DNA of 64,000 bases from Candidatus Poribacteria bacterium (GTDB lineage Bacteria > Poribacteria > WGA-4E > WGA-3G), in contig JAJEET010000019.1 of assembly GCA_022820835.1 (NCBI GenBank), positions 62,001 through 126,000 of the forward strand. Direction: 5' to 3'. The notes beneath the pieces are model-generated. The model saw only the letters and a list, made by a program, of their open reading frames with translations. It was not told the origin of the DNA and made no database searches. Made by a program: the position numbers and the translations under genes. Positions 1-7,713 of this stretch are shown here, piece by piece (positions within the stretch are counted from its first letter, which is position 1; the number at the start of each line of letters is the position of its first letter).

Positions 1-631
1 ATAGGTTGAGAATTTGTGCTTGTACGGAGACATCTAATGCGGAGACCGGTTCATCTGCGACGATGAGTTCGGGTTGGAGGGCTAAGGCGCGTGCGATGCC
101 GATGCGTTGACGCTGCCCGCCGCTGAAAGCGTGCGGATACCGACGCATATCCTGCGATCTCAAGCCGACAGATTCGAGCAGTTCTACAATCCGATCTTGG
201 AGTGCCGATCCTTTTTCGGTACGATTGACACGCATCGGTTCGCCGACAATATCTGCTACGGTCATACGTGGGTTGAGAGAAGCGTGCGGGTCTTGGAAGA
301 TCATCTGGATACGTCTCCGAAAAGGACGCATCTCGCTGTGCGTCAATTTTGCGAGGTCTACCTGTTCTTCTCCGAAAGCGAAACTCCCGCTTGTTGGTGG
401 AATGAGGCGGAGGATGCACCGTCCGGCGGTTGTTTTTCCGCAACCGCTTTCGCCGACGAGTCCGAGGGTTTCGCCGCGTTGTACGTCGAAACTAATCCCG
501 TCCACGGCTTTCACATAGCCGACGGTGCGTTGAAAGATCCCTTTCTGTATCGGGAAATATTTTCGGAGGTCGTTCACCTGAAGCAGTTTTGTCTTTTTAA
601 CTATGGGCATCTGGTCGTCGTTCCACTTCAT
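1..631 (-). CDS. Oligopeptide/dipeptide ABC transporter ATP-binding protein (OppF/DppF type), partial
   Basis: The 3' end lies beyond position 1, so about 210 codons are visible. It is the second ATPase subunit of a peptide-class ABC importer, which hydrolyses ATP at the inner membrane to drive uptake of peptides. I read Walker A GESGCGKT at residues 60-67, the Q-loop QMIFQDP, the signature [14 protein letters not shown] and Walker B LIVADEP, followed by the D-loop SALD. The ATG at 631 is preceded by GGAAGGGG and gives MKWNDDQ. An ATG at 610 is also possible. An in-frame ATG at 781 would overlap the upstream gene and add an unusual polar N-terminus, so I rejected it. It lies 100 bp downstream of the OppD-type gene and probably shares its transcript. 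The permease and binding-protein genes are not in the window. Confidence 0.93.
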   Translation of the reverse strand, partial: MKWNDDQMPIVKKTKLLQVNDLRKYFPIQKGIFQRTVGYVKAVDGISFDVQRGETLGLVGESGCGKTTAGRCILRLIPPTSGSFAFGEEQVDLAKLTHSEMRPFRRRIQMIFQDPHASLNPRMTVADIVGEPMRVNRTEKGSALQDRIVELLESVGLRSQDMRRYPHAFSGGQRQRIGIARALALQPELIVADEPVSALDVSVQAQILNL

Positions 632-731
632 TTCACGCCCCTTCCCAGTAACGGGCGGGGACCCCGGTGTTCGGTTGATTCTGACGAAACTGGAGATATG
701 TCCGATTTTGAATTCGTCATTGTTCTGTTTC

Positions 732-1760
732 TTATCCTTGTGAGTCTGTGTGGAGCCAACATCGCACAGCGTGTGCGCCATTACCGGTTGTCTTGAGTTC
801 GGGCATCCGATCACATTCTGGTATCCGATCCGGGCAACGCGGTTGGAATGAACACCCTCCCGGCAGTGCCAACGGATGTGGCACTGTCCCTGGTATAGAG
901 GGTAATGTTTTTTCGACCGTTCTACCGAGGACCGGGATGGATTTGAGCAAGCCTTGTGTATACGGGTGGAGCGGGTTATAGAAGATGTCGTCAACGCTCC
1001 CGCGTTCAACGACGCGTCCTGAATACATGACGACGACTTCATCAGCGAGGTCTGCGATGACACCGAGGTCGTGTGTGATGAGCATAATCGCCATCCCGAA
1101 TTCCGCTTGGAGTTCCTGCATGAGACCAAGCACCTGCGCTTGGATCGTTACATCAAGTGCGGTTGTCGGTTCATCAGCGATGAGCAGTGCGGGTGAGCAG
1201 CAAAGCGCCATTGCGATCATGACGCGCTGACGCATCCCGCCGGAGAGTTGGTGCGGGTACTCATCAACGCGCTGTATTGGCGCAGGGATCCCGACACGTT
1301 GGAGCATCTTAATCGCACGTTCACGCGCCGTTTTTTTATCGACTTGTTGGTGTAAAGCAACCGCTTCGGCGATCTGGTTTCCAACAGTATAAACAGGATT
1401 AAGCGATGTCATCGGTTCTTGGAAAATGATGGCAATTTCGTTGCCTCGGATCTGACGGATCAATTCGCTCTTCGGTGGTACCTGTGCGATGTTCAACGGC
1501 TCAGCATCGTCGTTACGATAGAACAGGATCTCACCGGCTTCAATCCTCCCCGGGGACGGTACCAATTGGAGTAGCGAGAGACCGGTGATACTTTTTCCGC
1601 AACCGCTCTCGCCGACAACGCCAACGGTCTGTCCGCGTGCAATAGAGAAACTGACATCATTCACAGCGTTTACGATGCCGTCGTCTGTTGGAAAAACCGT
1701 CTTTAAACCGGAAATCTCCAGAAGCGGTTTTTGGTGAGATGTGTTTTGTTCTGATGCCAT
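732..1760 (-). CDS. Oligopeptide/dipeptide ABC transporter ATP-binding protein (OppD/DppD type)
   Basis: Full-length ATPase of 342 residues, normal for OppD/DppD. It pairs with the following OppF-type subunit to power an Opp/Dpp peptide importer. Walker A GESGCGKS is at residues 50-57, the Q-loop [12 protein letters not shown] at 111-122, the signature LSGGMRQRV at 172-180 and Walker B ALLIADEP at 191-198. The C-terminal extension with [17 protein letters not shown] is the oligopeptide-transporter C-terminal region that distinguishes this class from other ABC ATPases. ATG at 1760 is 32 nt from the predicted transcription start of a perfect sigma70-type promoter. The ribosome-binding site is weak and A-rich. 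The transported peptide cannot be told from sequence. Confidence 0.95.
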   Translation of the reverse strand: MASEQNTSHQKPLLEISGLKTVFPTDDGIVNAVNDVSFSIARGQTVGVVGESGCGKSITGLSLLQLVPSPGRIEAGEILFYRNDDAEPLNIAQVPPKSELIRQIRGNEIAIIFQEPMTSLNPVYTVGNQIAEAVALHQQVDKKTARERAIKMLQRVGIPAPIQRVDEYPHQLSGGMRQRVMIAMALCCSPALLIADEPTTALDVTIQAQVLGLMQELQAEFGMAIMLITHDLGVIADLADEVVVMYSGRVVERGSVDDIFYNPLHPYTQGLLKSIPVLGRTVEKTLPSIPGTVPHPLALPGGCSFQPRCPDRIPECDRMPELKTTGNGAHAVRCWLHTDSQG

Positions 1761-1798
1761 TCTTTTTTGTTACGCTGCCGATAAACCGACTTTGGGCA

Positions 1799-1827
1799 AT
1801 TATACACAAAAAACGGTTGTGTGTCAA
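1799..1827 (-). promoter_or_regulatory. Perfect consensus sigma70-type promoter for the opp-type genes
   Basis: On the minus strand TTGACA (1827-1822) is followed by a 17-nt spacer and TATAAT (1804-1799). Both hexamers match the consensus exactly. Transcription would start near 1792, about 32 nt before the ATG at 1760. Confidence 0.8.
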
Positions 1828-1913
1828 TCGTTTTGATTTTAGCATGGCTATTGGTTGTTAGTTGTCGGTAGATGCTGATGGCGAATTGGGTGGGGAATAG
1901 GTGGGTATCGTCG

Positions 1914-1951
1914 TAAAAAAGAAGGCAGGCGAGGTAGAGAACCTCGCCTGC
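1914..1951 (-). terminator. Rho-independent terminator after the anti-sigma gene
   Basis: A perfect 11-bp stem (GCAGGCGAGGT, 1925-1935, with its complement at 1941-1951) closes a 5-nt loop. Read on the minus strand it is followed by CTTC and a run of six T. It lies 26 bp downstream of the stop codon at 1977 and would end the sigma/anti-sigma transcript. Confidence 0.85.
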
Positions 1952-1976
1952 TAAAATCTCATTTATAAAATAGGTG

Positions 1977-2699
1977 TTATAGTTCTGTTTTAATCTGATT
2001 CCAGAACACAGTCAGCTTTTCGCTTGCCGCGTCTCGTGTGTACCCAGCGATGCTTGTTTGACCTGTCTGTCTGTTAGCATCGGCATAATCGGCATGCCAC
2101 GCTCTCGATCCAATGCTCGTCGGACTAAAGAAGTGATTATACGCATTTTCGGGAGCCATAACCGACTGCTGCTGCATATGTCCGGCTTCTGTTGGTGTCT
2201 CAACATCTTTGAGTCCTGCCCAGGGAGATGTCGAGATTTTGATGTTCTGGAGCACCGTCTTCTTCATTGCGACGAGACCGGATTCTGGTTCCTGCGGATT
2301 CGTAAAGAACGCGAGTTTCATGGTAAAGCCGGAAGCGATAAGAAAAAAGAGTAACGCTGTAGCGTTAACAAGCCGCGGTGAGATATCCAATTTTAACCGG
2401 TCAAGGCACCACGCCAACGGATTCGCGAAGAACGCTAACTGTTTCTGCTGATGGAGTTCTCGGATGTGTTGTTGAATGTTACCGACCAACTCCGGCGGAA
2501 CTTCCGGTTCATCTACGTTTTCAAGCATACTCGCCGTGTTCCACAACGTTTCGTATTCCCTCTGGCATCCTTCGCAGGTCCGAAGATGCTCCAAAACGGC
2601 ACGCCGCGACACGCCGCCAGGGATCGCTTCTGTTGTCTTTGCATCTTCCGCTACGACTAAGTGAGGCAGATTGTTAAGAGTCTGTTCGCAATTCATCAA
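1977..2699 (-). CDS. Membrane-anchored anti-sigma factor with putative zinc finger
   Basis: A 240-residue protein. The cytoplasmic N-terminus has H38-x3-C42-x2-C45 (HLRTCEGC), the core of the zinc-binding anti-sigma (zf-HC2/ZAS-type) fold that holds ECF sigma factors. A single hydrophobic segment at about residues 108-130 (ALLFFLIASGF) should span the inner membrane, leaving about 110 residues outside. That outer part has no fold I recognise. It starts 15 bp after the stop of the ECF sigma gene, the usual arrangement for a sigma/anti-sigma pair, and ends at a clear terminator. Its role as inhibitor of the neighbouring sigma factor is inferred from the motif and position. The signal sensed is unknown. 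Confidence 0.8.
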   Translation of the reverse strand: MMNCEQTLNNLPHLVVAEDAKTTEAIPGGVSRRAVLEHLRTCEGCQREYETLWNTASMLENVDEPEVPPELVGNIQQHIRELHQQKQLAFFANPLAWCLDRLKLDISPRLVNATALLFFLIASGFTMKLAFFTNPQEPESGLVAMKKTVLQNIKISTSPWAGLKDVETPTEAGHMQQQSVMAPENAYNHFFSPTSIGSRAWHADYADANRQTGQTSIAGYTRDAASEKLTVFWNQIKTEL

Positions 2700-2714
2700 T
2701 AAAACGCCCCCTTC

Positions 2715-3272
2715 TTAAAGATAATATTTGCTCAACTTCCGCTTAAGGTTCTTCAGTGCCTGATTTAATCGTGAGGCAACAGTGCCTTCTGAACACTCCA
2801 AAATCTCCGCAATCTCTCGATATTTCAGATGTTGCATATAGTAGAGTGTAACGACTTCGCGTTGCTTTGCTGGCAACCGATCAATCGCACCTTGGATGAT
2901 TTCGCTCTGTTCGGTTTTAATCAGCATACGCTCAGGTGAGTCGTTCTCAGAAGCGGGACCATGGATTTCCGCTTCTCTGGTGTAAGCTGTCAACTTCCGC
3001 TCGTTGGATTGCGATTTACGGATATACTGCTGACACGTGTTAATGCCGATACGATACAGCCACGTTCCGAACTGTGACTGAAATTGGAACGATTTAACGG
3101 ATTTGTATGCTTCTAAAAATGTCTCTTGTGTCGCATCGGCGGCATCATCGGGATTACCAAGCATCCTGTAGGCAAGCCCATAAATCTTTGAATGATGCCG
3201 ATTGACGAGCTCGTTGAATGCTTCGGCATCTCCCTCCACTGTCTGGTGTACGTACACATCGTCAGGAATCAT
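2715..3272 (-). CDS. RNA polymerase sigma factor, ECF (RpoE-like) family
   Basis: A 185-residue ECF sigma factor. Region 2 runs from about residue 15 to 85 (NRHHSKIYGLAYRMLGNPDDA, then DATQETFLEAYKSV and FGTWLYRIGINTC). Region 4 runs from about 125 to 180, with AIDRLPAKQREVVTLYYMQ and the helix-turn-helix YREIAEILECSEGTVASRL. It directs RNA polymerase to a small alternative regulon and is probably held by the anti-sigma factor encoded immediately downstream. The ATG at 3272 has only a weak GTGAG-like ribosome-binding site. The upstream spacer carries tandem and dispersed direct repeats that may be control sites. The subfamily cannot be assigned by eye. Confidence 0.95.
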   Translation of the reverse strand: MIPDDVYVHQTVEGDAEAFNELVNRHHSKIYGLAYRMLGNPDDAADATQETFLEAYKSVKSFQFQSQFGTWLYRIGINTCQQYIRKSQSNERKLTAYTREAEIHGPASENDSPERMLIKTEQSEIIQGAIDRLPAKQREVVTLYYMQHLKYREIAEILECSEGTVASRLNQALKNLKRKLSKYYL

Positions 3273-3339
3273 AAATCAAACTCACTTTAGCAGGATGTTG
3301 TGTAATCTGTTGCATCCAAGCTGATTTTCCTTCAATTTT

Positions 3340-3371
3340 TTTAACGGACAAACACTTTAACGGACAAACAC
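3340..3371. repeat. Two perfect tandem 16-bp repeats upstream of the ECF sigma gene
   Basis: The unit TTTAACGGACAAACAC occurs twice head to tail (3340-3355 and 3356-3371). A second pair, TGTTGCATCCAA (3308-3319) and TGTTGTATCCAA (3385-3396), brackets it. Both pairs lie within 115 bp of the sigma start. They could be regulator or sigma-binding sites, but no -10-like element is clear. Confidence 0.5.
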
Positions 3372-3440
3372 GTTGTAAATATTTTGTTGTATCCAAATCG
3401 GTTCTTCTTCACTTTTTTAAGAATTTTCGGTTTTCAGTTA

Positions 3441-3947
3441 TCAATTGCCAGTTGAAGAGGCATTTGGACACGTCTCAGGTTCCGTGCGCGGGGGTCGCCA
3501 CGCGTGGCAGTGTCCGGCAAAACGTTTTAGTGAACTGCTTTTAACGATGATCGCCTGTGGACGGAGCACCGTGGCGTAGGAGGTCAGGAGCGCGATGGTG
3601 TCAAGTAGGGAGTTGTAGCCTGACATTCCGGACATATCAATGTATATTTTGCTAAACGGTTCGCTGAGTTCTAATGCTGCTCGAACATCAAAACCGTCGA
3701 GCACCTCAAAGTGTAGATCGGGGTGTCTCTCCCTTGCACGTTCAATGCATTTGAGGCTGATGTCCGTGCCGACAACTTTCTTGCAATAGGGTGCGATCAG
3801 GGTTGTTGTCGTTCCCCATTCGCATCCGATTTCTAACACAACATCTTCGGCGTTTACCCACAAGGGAATCGTTGCGCGATACTCTTTAACGCCGCGCGTT
3901 GCGATGAACTCGGTATGTCCGTCAAATAATTGGTTTTGGGTCGCCAT
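3441..3947 (-). CDS. Class I SAM-dependent methyltransferase, small
   Basis: A 168-residue protein with a Rossmann methyltransferase core. Motif I VLEIGCEWGTTTTL (37-50) forms the SAM-binding loop and D62 in VVGTDIS is the acidic residue expected to bind the ribose. A further strand, KIYIDMSGMSG, follows. The substrate is unknown. The last 20 or so residues (from about RFAGHCH) look unlike a folded end. The stop codon is supplied by an intergenic repeat word (AACTGGCAATTGATAACTG on the minus strand), so the natural C-terminus may have been lost or extended. ATG at 3947 has little ribosome-binding site. It follows the HEAT-repeat gene by 29 bp and may be co-transcribed with it. Confidence 0.75.
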   Translation of the reverse strand: MATQNQLFDGHTEFIATRGVKEYRATIPLWVNAEDVVLEIGCEWGTTTTLIAPYCKKVVGTDISLKCIERARERHPDLHFEVLDGFDVRAALELSEPFSKIYIDMSGMSGYNSLLDTIALLTSYATVLRPQAIIVKSSSLKRFAGHCHAWRPPRTEPETCPNASSTGN

Positions 3948-3976
3948 ACAAGTCTCTAAATATAGACAGTCTGTGT

Positions 3977-4528
3977 TTATACAATTTCACACGCCTCGCA
4001 GACCAAAGCGAAACGTTTTGTGCCGTTCGTCTCAAATTCCGTTTCGTAATCGTAACTGACTTGGACGTTTGCGTCACCGCACCAATCGCAGCGTCCGGAG
4101 AAAGTGTGTGCCCTCTGCGCCAATAGCGTCTCTTTTTGTTCTTCTACTTTCCGAGTTTCGGCGATGAGGTCGAGTGCGCGTTGGCGCAGCCTCGGATCGG
4201 TCTCCTCTTTGGCGATTTTTTCGAGGAGCGGTTGCAGTCTCGGATCGTTCGGGTTTCCGCCGTCATCGAGTGTATGCCATGCGGCTCTACGGACCCGCAG
4301 ATCGGGATCGACCATACCTTTGTAGAGTGCTACCCAGACGGCATCAATCCGTTTCCGTACGTGGCAGGGGCAGAGGTTGTCCATTGCCTCAACGCGGTCA
4401 TTGGGATCAGAAGAGTAGGCAAGTTCAAGATAGTATTCAACTTCATTCCCACGCAAGCGGTCCTCACGTCGGCGATGCGCGTTCTTCTGATACTTGTTCA
4501 TGCCTTTTAATTTTTTTTGCTTTGGCAT
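3977..4528 (-). CDS. HEAT-repeat protein with C-terminal zinc ribbon, function unknown
   Basis: A 183-residue protein. The N-terminus is very basic (KKLKGMNKYQKNAHRRRED). Residues 35-110 contain two HEAT-like helical repeats (SDPNDRVEAMDNL and DPDLRVRRAAWHTL). The C-terminus has a CDWC and CEAC pair that can bind zinc. Proteins of this sort are scaffolds or adaptors, and no enzyme motif is visible. Strong ribosome-binding site CGGAGGA stands 5 nt before the ATG at 4528. An extended -10 promoter lies just upstream. Function cannot be assigned. Confidence 0.75.
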   Translation of the reverse strand: MPKQKKLKGMNKYQKNAHRRREDRLRGNEVEYYLELAYSSDPNDRVEAMDNLCPCHVRKRIDAVWVALYKGMVDPDLRVRRAAWHTLDDGGNPNDPRLQPLLEKIAKEETDPRLRQRALDLIAETRKVEEQKETLLAQRAHTFSGRCDWCGDANVQVSYDYETEFETNGTKRFALVCEACEIV

Positions 4529-4548
4529 CTGCGTCCTCCGATTTTAGA

Positions 4549-4557
4549 ATTATAGCA
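4549..4557 (-). promoter_or_regulatory. Extended -10 promoter element
   Basis: On the minus strand TGCTATAAT combines a consensus TATAAT with the TGn extension. A TTGACT lies 22 bp upstream, too far for a normal spacer, so this is read as an extended -10 promoter for the HEAT-repeat gene. Confidence 0.5.
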
Positions 4558-4760
4558 TGAGGTTTTCGGTTTTTCCAGTCAATCACAATTTCTGAGCATT
4601 GTCTGAATCAGGATTTACGAGATTCAAGATTCACGGGACAAGAAATTTAGGAAAAGTGAGATAATAAACAGGATGTCTCACCAAGTGATTCCGCAAAAAC
4701 AACACATGACATGTACAATTACTCATTCACCTCACCGACAAAGGATAAAGTGCTTGCCCT

Positions 4761-7571
4761 TTACCTACTCTCAAATAGGGACAACTGATCTTTTGATCCT
4801 GCTTTTATCCGGCCCGGTGGTTCAGGAATTCGCCCTTGTTGCTTGCCCCTTAGCACCCATGATCCCCATTGACGAAGGCTGTTTCCTATACGTTTTTCGG
4901 AACTAGCGGACCAATCCCGTTTAAATTTCTGATTTACATAATTTCCAACAGTTTTACCGTCAGCAGTTGGATGTTCTTCCAAATAATTAATGACCAATTG
5001 TATTGCAGTTTCACGGCAAGCTGCATCCCATACAATTTCTAATGTAGACTTTGGTTTATGTTCCGTTAATTCAACAATTGAATATCCCTCATCCTTATAC
5101 TTTACCACGCCGAGTCCGCGTAATCCCCTCAAGGCATTACGAAAGCCCTTTTCTTCCATTTCTTTATTTGAAAGCGGTTGGTTGTTTCTAAGGTAATTAA
5201 GTACTTCTATGGTCTTTAATGGAGAAGTATCGCCGATAAAAATGGTAATCCCACCAGTTTTGCGACCAGATTTACGACTCTTATTAATTTTTTCTAAATT
5301 TACTTTTCCTTGATCTTCAAATTTCCAATTAGCTTTTTCCTCAACGAGGTATCCGGTTAAAGATAGCCAATACACCATTCTTTCGGCGTAAACTCTCCAA
5401 GTTCTTTCTTGATGCTGAGCGGCCGGATTAATTTCTTTAAGCAAATTAATTATATCCAGTGTTGTGATAATTTCCACAGGGTCTCGTCTTGATAATCGCA
5501 AGGTCAAGGCATGATTCCTAATGACATGCCTGAGTTTCTGCAGAACTTTTTCCTGATCGAAGGCTTCCATAGATGAAGCAAGCCTGACTTCCGATTGATC
5601 TACTGTAGCTATGTCAAACATTTTAAGATCGCGAATCACATTAATTATTGTTTTTTCACTAAGTTCACATAATTCGCTAAGTTCCCCATAATTCCGACCC
5701 TGTTCCAAGGAGAGTTGCTCTACTACTTTTAACAATGCCCCCATTGAAGGAGATGAGGGTTGGTAACTAAAAGAAATCGACGGCACCGTATTTGTCTGGA
5801 CATATTCACGAAATATGTCCCAGTACAAATTGAGACGATCACCACTTCGAACGATTAATCGCTTGTCTTGAAGTCCTCGTAGAACCTCTGGACCTGAATC
5901 TTTGAGGATTTCGTACCAATCAACGGGGGCACTCTTGGCAATCATTCTAAGACAAGTGCTTTCGGGATCAGTGAGTTGTTGCAGGTCTTTATCAAATAGT
6001 GATTTTACATCCAGAGCCTTATCTACAAGCTCAAATTGACTGACTTCAGATTTGACTAAATCATATACATGAATACACAATTTTTTCAAAAGCCACGGAT
6101 ATCCTTGACTATTCTCAGTAAGTTGCCTTCGTAAATCAAGTCTTAACTTTTCGCCTAATTCATCTTGGAAAATGCTGATGGCTTTTGACGCTTCTGAACT
6201 CGTAAACCGTCCAAGCTCTACCTCCATACGATGGTCCGCTAATCTATGCCACATGTAGTATGCAGGATGATCCTGCTGTACGGTACTGTCAGTTTTCCAA
6301 GCAAAGCCAAGAACCAAGTTTGACTGTGCAGCAACAGATGAAAGAAATAAATTTTTTGCTGCTTCAAAAACAGCAAAAACTTCTGGTTTGGAATATAATT
6401 CCTCAAATTGATCAAATACAAGACAGATTACTTGACCTTTGTGTTCAAGCTGTGTTAAGAATTCTTGTATTGATGGACTTTCAAGAGGATCGGTGGAGTT
6501 AGTAATCCTCAGATTCTCTGGATTTCCAGTGCCGAACCCGAGTTGTGCGGCTTTGCACAAGCAAGCGAGTACTGAGCGTAATGTATAGCCTGCTCCTGTT
6601 GCTGCTCTAACGTCAACGGCATATATAAAGAATTTTCTTCGGTAACGCTGGTTTTGGACCCGAGATCTTAGTTTCGCAATCAATGAACTTTTTCCCATTC
6701 CTGAGTCGCCCTTTATTGCAAACACGCGAGTTGCTGATTTTTTTTCTCTAACATCTTCAAGAAAGTGAATAATTTGCTCCTGGACATCCTTACGACCAAC
6801 GAAGTCTTCGGGGCGAGCAGGTCTGTAATCCGTCCAAGTTTCGCCATGCTCAACTTCAATGACGCGATCCAGACTGGATTCCACACTTGATTTAGAGAAG
6901 TTTAATACATATTCAAAGTCCAGTTTATTTTGACTGGTATCAGTTTGGGAAAGATTGCGTAACAACGCTTGTTCTGTAATCAGATTGCCGGTTTTTGTGG
7001 AATATACCAAGACTCCTACAGGTACACCACCTTCTAAGCAAGTTATTGTCCAAAATATACCGTATTGAGTCACAAGCAACATAGGGTCTCCGATGTAATC
7101 TTCATCTCCTATCTCCTTAATTGCTGAGTCGTAAGGAAGAGGCTTAACTACTCCTGCTGATATTAGAGCTGCAATAACCCTTTCTGGTGTGTATATACTT
7201 AATTTTTGTGAATCTATATCCCCTTTGTTTTCCCACTCATGTTGAAACCCCTTTGCTTCTTTCCCTAGAGGCCCAGTAGATATAAGCCAACCTTCTTGGT
7301 AACCTTTGAAGTCTAGCGTGCCTAATAGATTAGTTAAAACATTTGAACTGATAGGCTTTCGGTGTGCTTTACACTCAACATAAACGGTTCTCTGGTTAAC
7401 TTGATGTTCGCACAAAAGGTCAAGTTCAGCCCCTGTTATTCGCAGTTGCTTAGTGACTTCATAGGACTGGCTTTTAAGCAAATCCGCTGCTAACTGTTCA
7501 AGCAAATCACCTTTATCTTTATTCGGGATCTCTGGAAGTGTAGCAACTTCAATGTGTGCTTTGTATTCCAT
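4761..7571 (-). CDS. Mrr-like restriction endonuclease fused to a STAND/AAA ATPase
   Basis: A 936-residue protein. The N-terminal 120 residues are a PD-(D/E)XK nuclease of the Mrr type: D51 in GAELD, then E66 and K68 in VECKAH, with the Mrr-like tail YQEGWLISTG. A linker leads to an NTPase with Walker A GDSGMGKSS (288-296) and Walker B VICLVFDQFEEL (D387), typical of STAND-like signal ATPases. The C-terminal third has winged-helix-like stretches (RNYGELSELCELSEKTI). Such fusions are expected to sense infection with the ATPase and cut DNA with the Mrr domain. The role is inferred. ATG at 7571 has a CGGAGC ribosome-binding site. It sits 142 bp below the DUF499 gene, at the distal end of the defence island, and by eye is more AT-rich than its neighbours, suggesting separate acquisition. 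Confidence 0.8.
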   Translation of the reverse strand: MEYKAHIEVATLPEIPNKDKGDLLEQLAADLLKSQSYEVTKQLRITGAELDLLCEHQVNQRTVYVECKAHRKPISSNVLTNLLGTLDFKGYQEGWLISTGPLGKEAKGFQHEWENKGDIDSQKLSIYTPERVIAALISAGVVKPLPYDSAIKEIGDEDYIGDPMLLVTQYGIFWTITCLEGGVPVGVLVYSTKTGNLITEQALLRNLSQTDTSQNKLDFEYVLNFSKSSVESSLDRVIEVEHGETWTDYRPARPEDFVGRKDVQEQIIHFLEDVREKKSATRVFAIKGDSGMGKSSLIAKLRSRVQNQRYRRKFFIYAVDVRAATGAGYTLRSVLACLCKAAQLGFGTGNPENLRITNSTDPLESPSIQEFLTQLEHKGQVICLVFDQFEELYSKPEVFAVFEAAKNLFLSSVAAQSNLVLGFAWKTDSTVQQDHPAYYMWHRLADHRMEVELGRFTSSEASKAISIFQDELGEKLRLDLRRQLTENSQGYPWLLKKLCIHVYDLVKSEVSQFELVDKALDVKSLFDKDLQQLTDPESTCLRMIAKSAPVDWYEILKDSGPEVLRGLQDKRLIVRSGDRLNLYWDIFREYVQTNTVPSISFSYQPSSPSMGALLKVVEQLSLEQGRNYGELSELCELSEKTIINVIRDLKMFDIATVDQSEVRLASSMEAFDQEKVLQKLRHVIRNHALTLRLSRRDPVEIITTLDIINLLKEINPAAQHQERTWRVYAERMVYWLSLTGYLVEEKANWKFEDQGKVNLEKINKSRKSGRKTGGITIFIGDTSPLKTIEVLNYLRNNQPLSNKEMEEKGFRNALRGLRGLGVVKYKDEGYSIVELTEHKPKSTLEIVWDAACRETAIQLVINYLEEHPTADGKTVGNYVNQKFKRDWSASSEKRIGNSLRQWGSWVLRGKQQGRIPEPPGRIKAGSKDQLSLFESR

Positions 7572-7713
7572 TAGATATGCTCCGTTAATGTACGTATGTA
7601 TTGGTATTCAACAATTGTTCCAAGGTCAGAGCTTGCAGCGCATCGGTTCCATTAATTAGGCTTTTGAATTAAGGTTTCCGGTAGCGTGAAAACACCATAA
7701 ATCAGTAACGGAC

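Noticed and set aside
107..796. Long plus-strand open frame at the left edge
   Set aside because: It lies antisense to the OppF-type gene, whose minus-strand frame carries all ABC ATPase motifs; the plus frame matches nothing.
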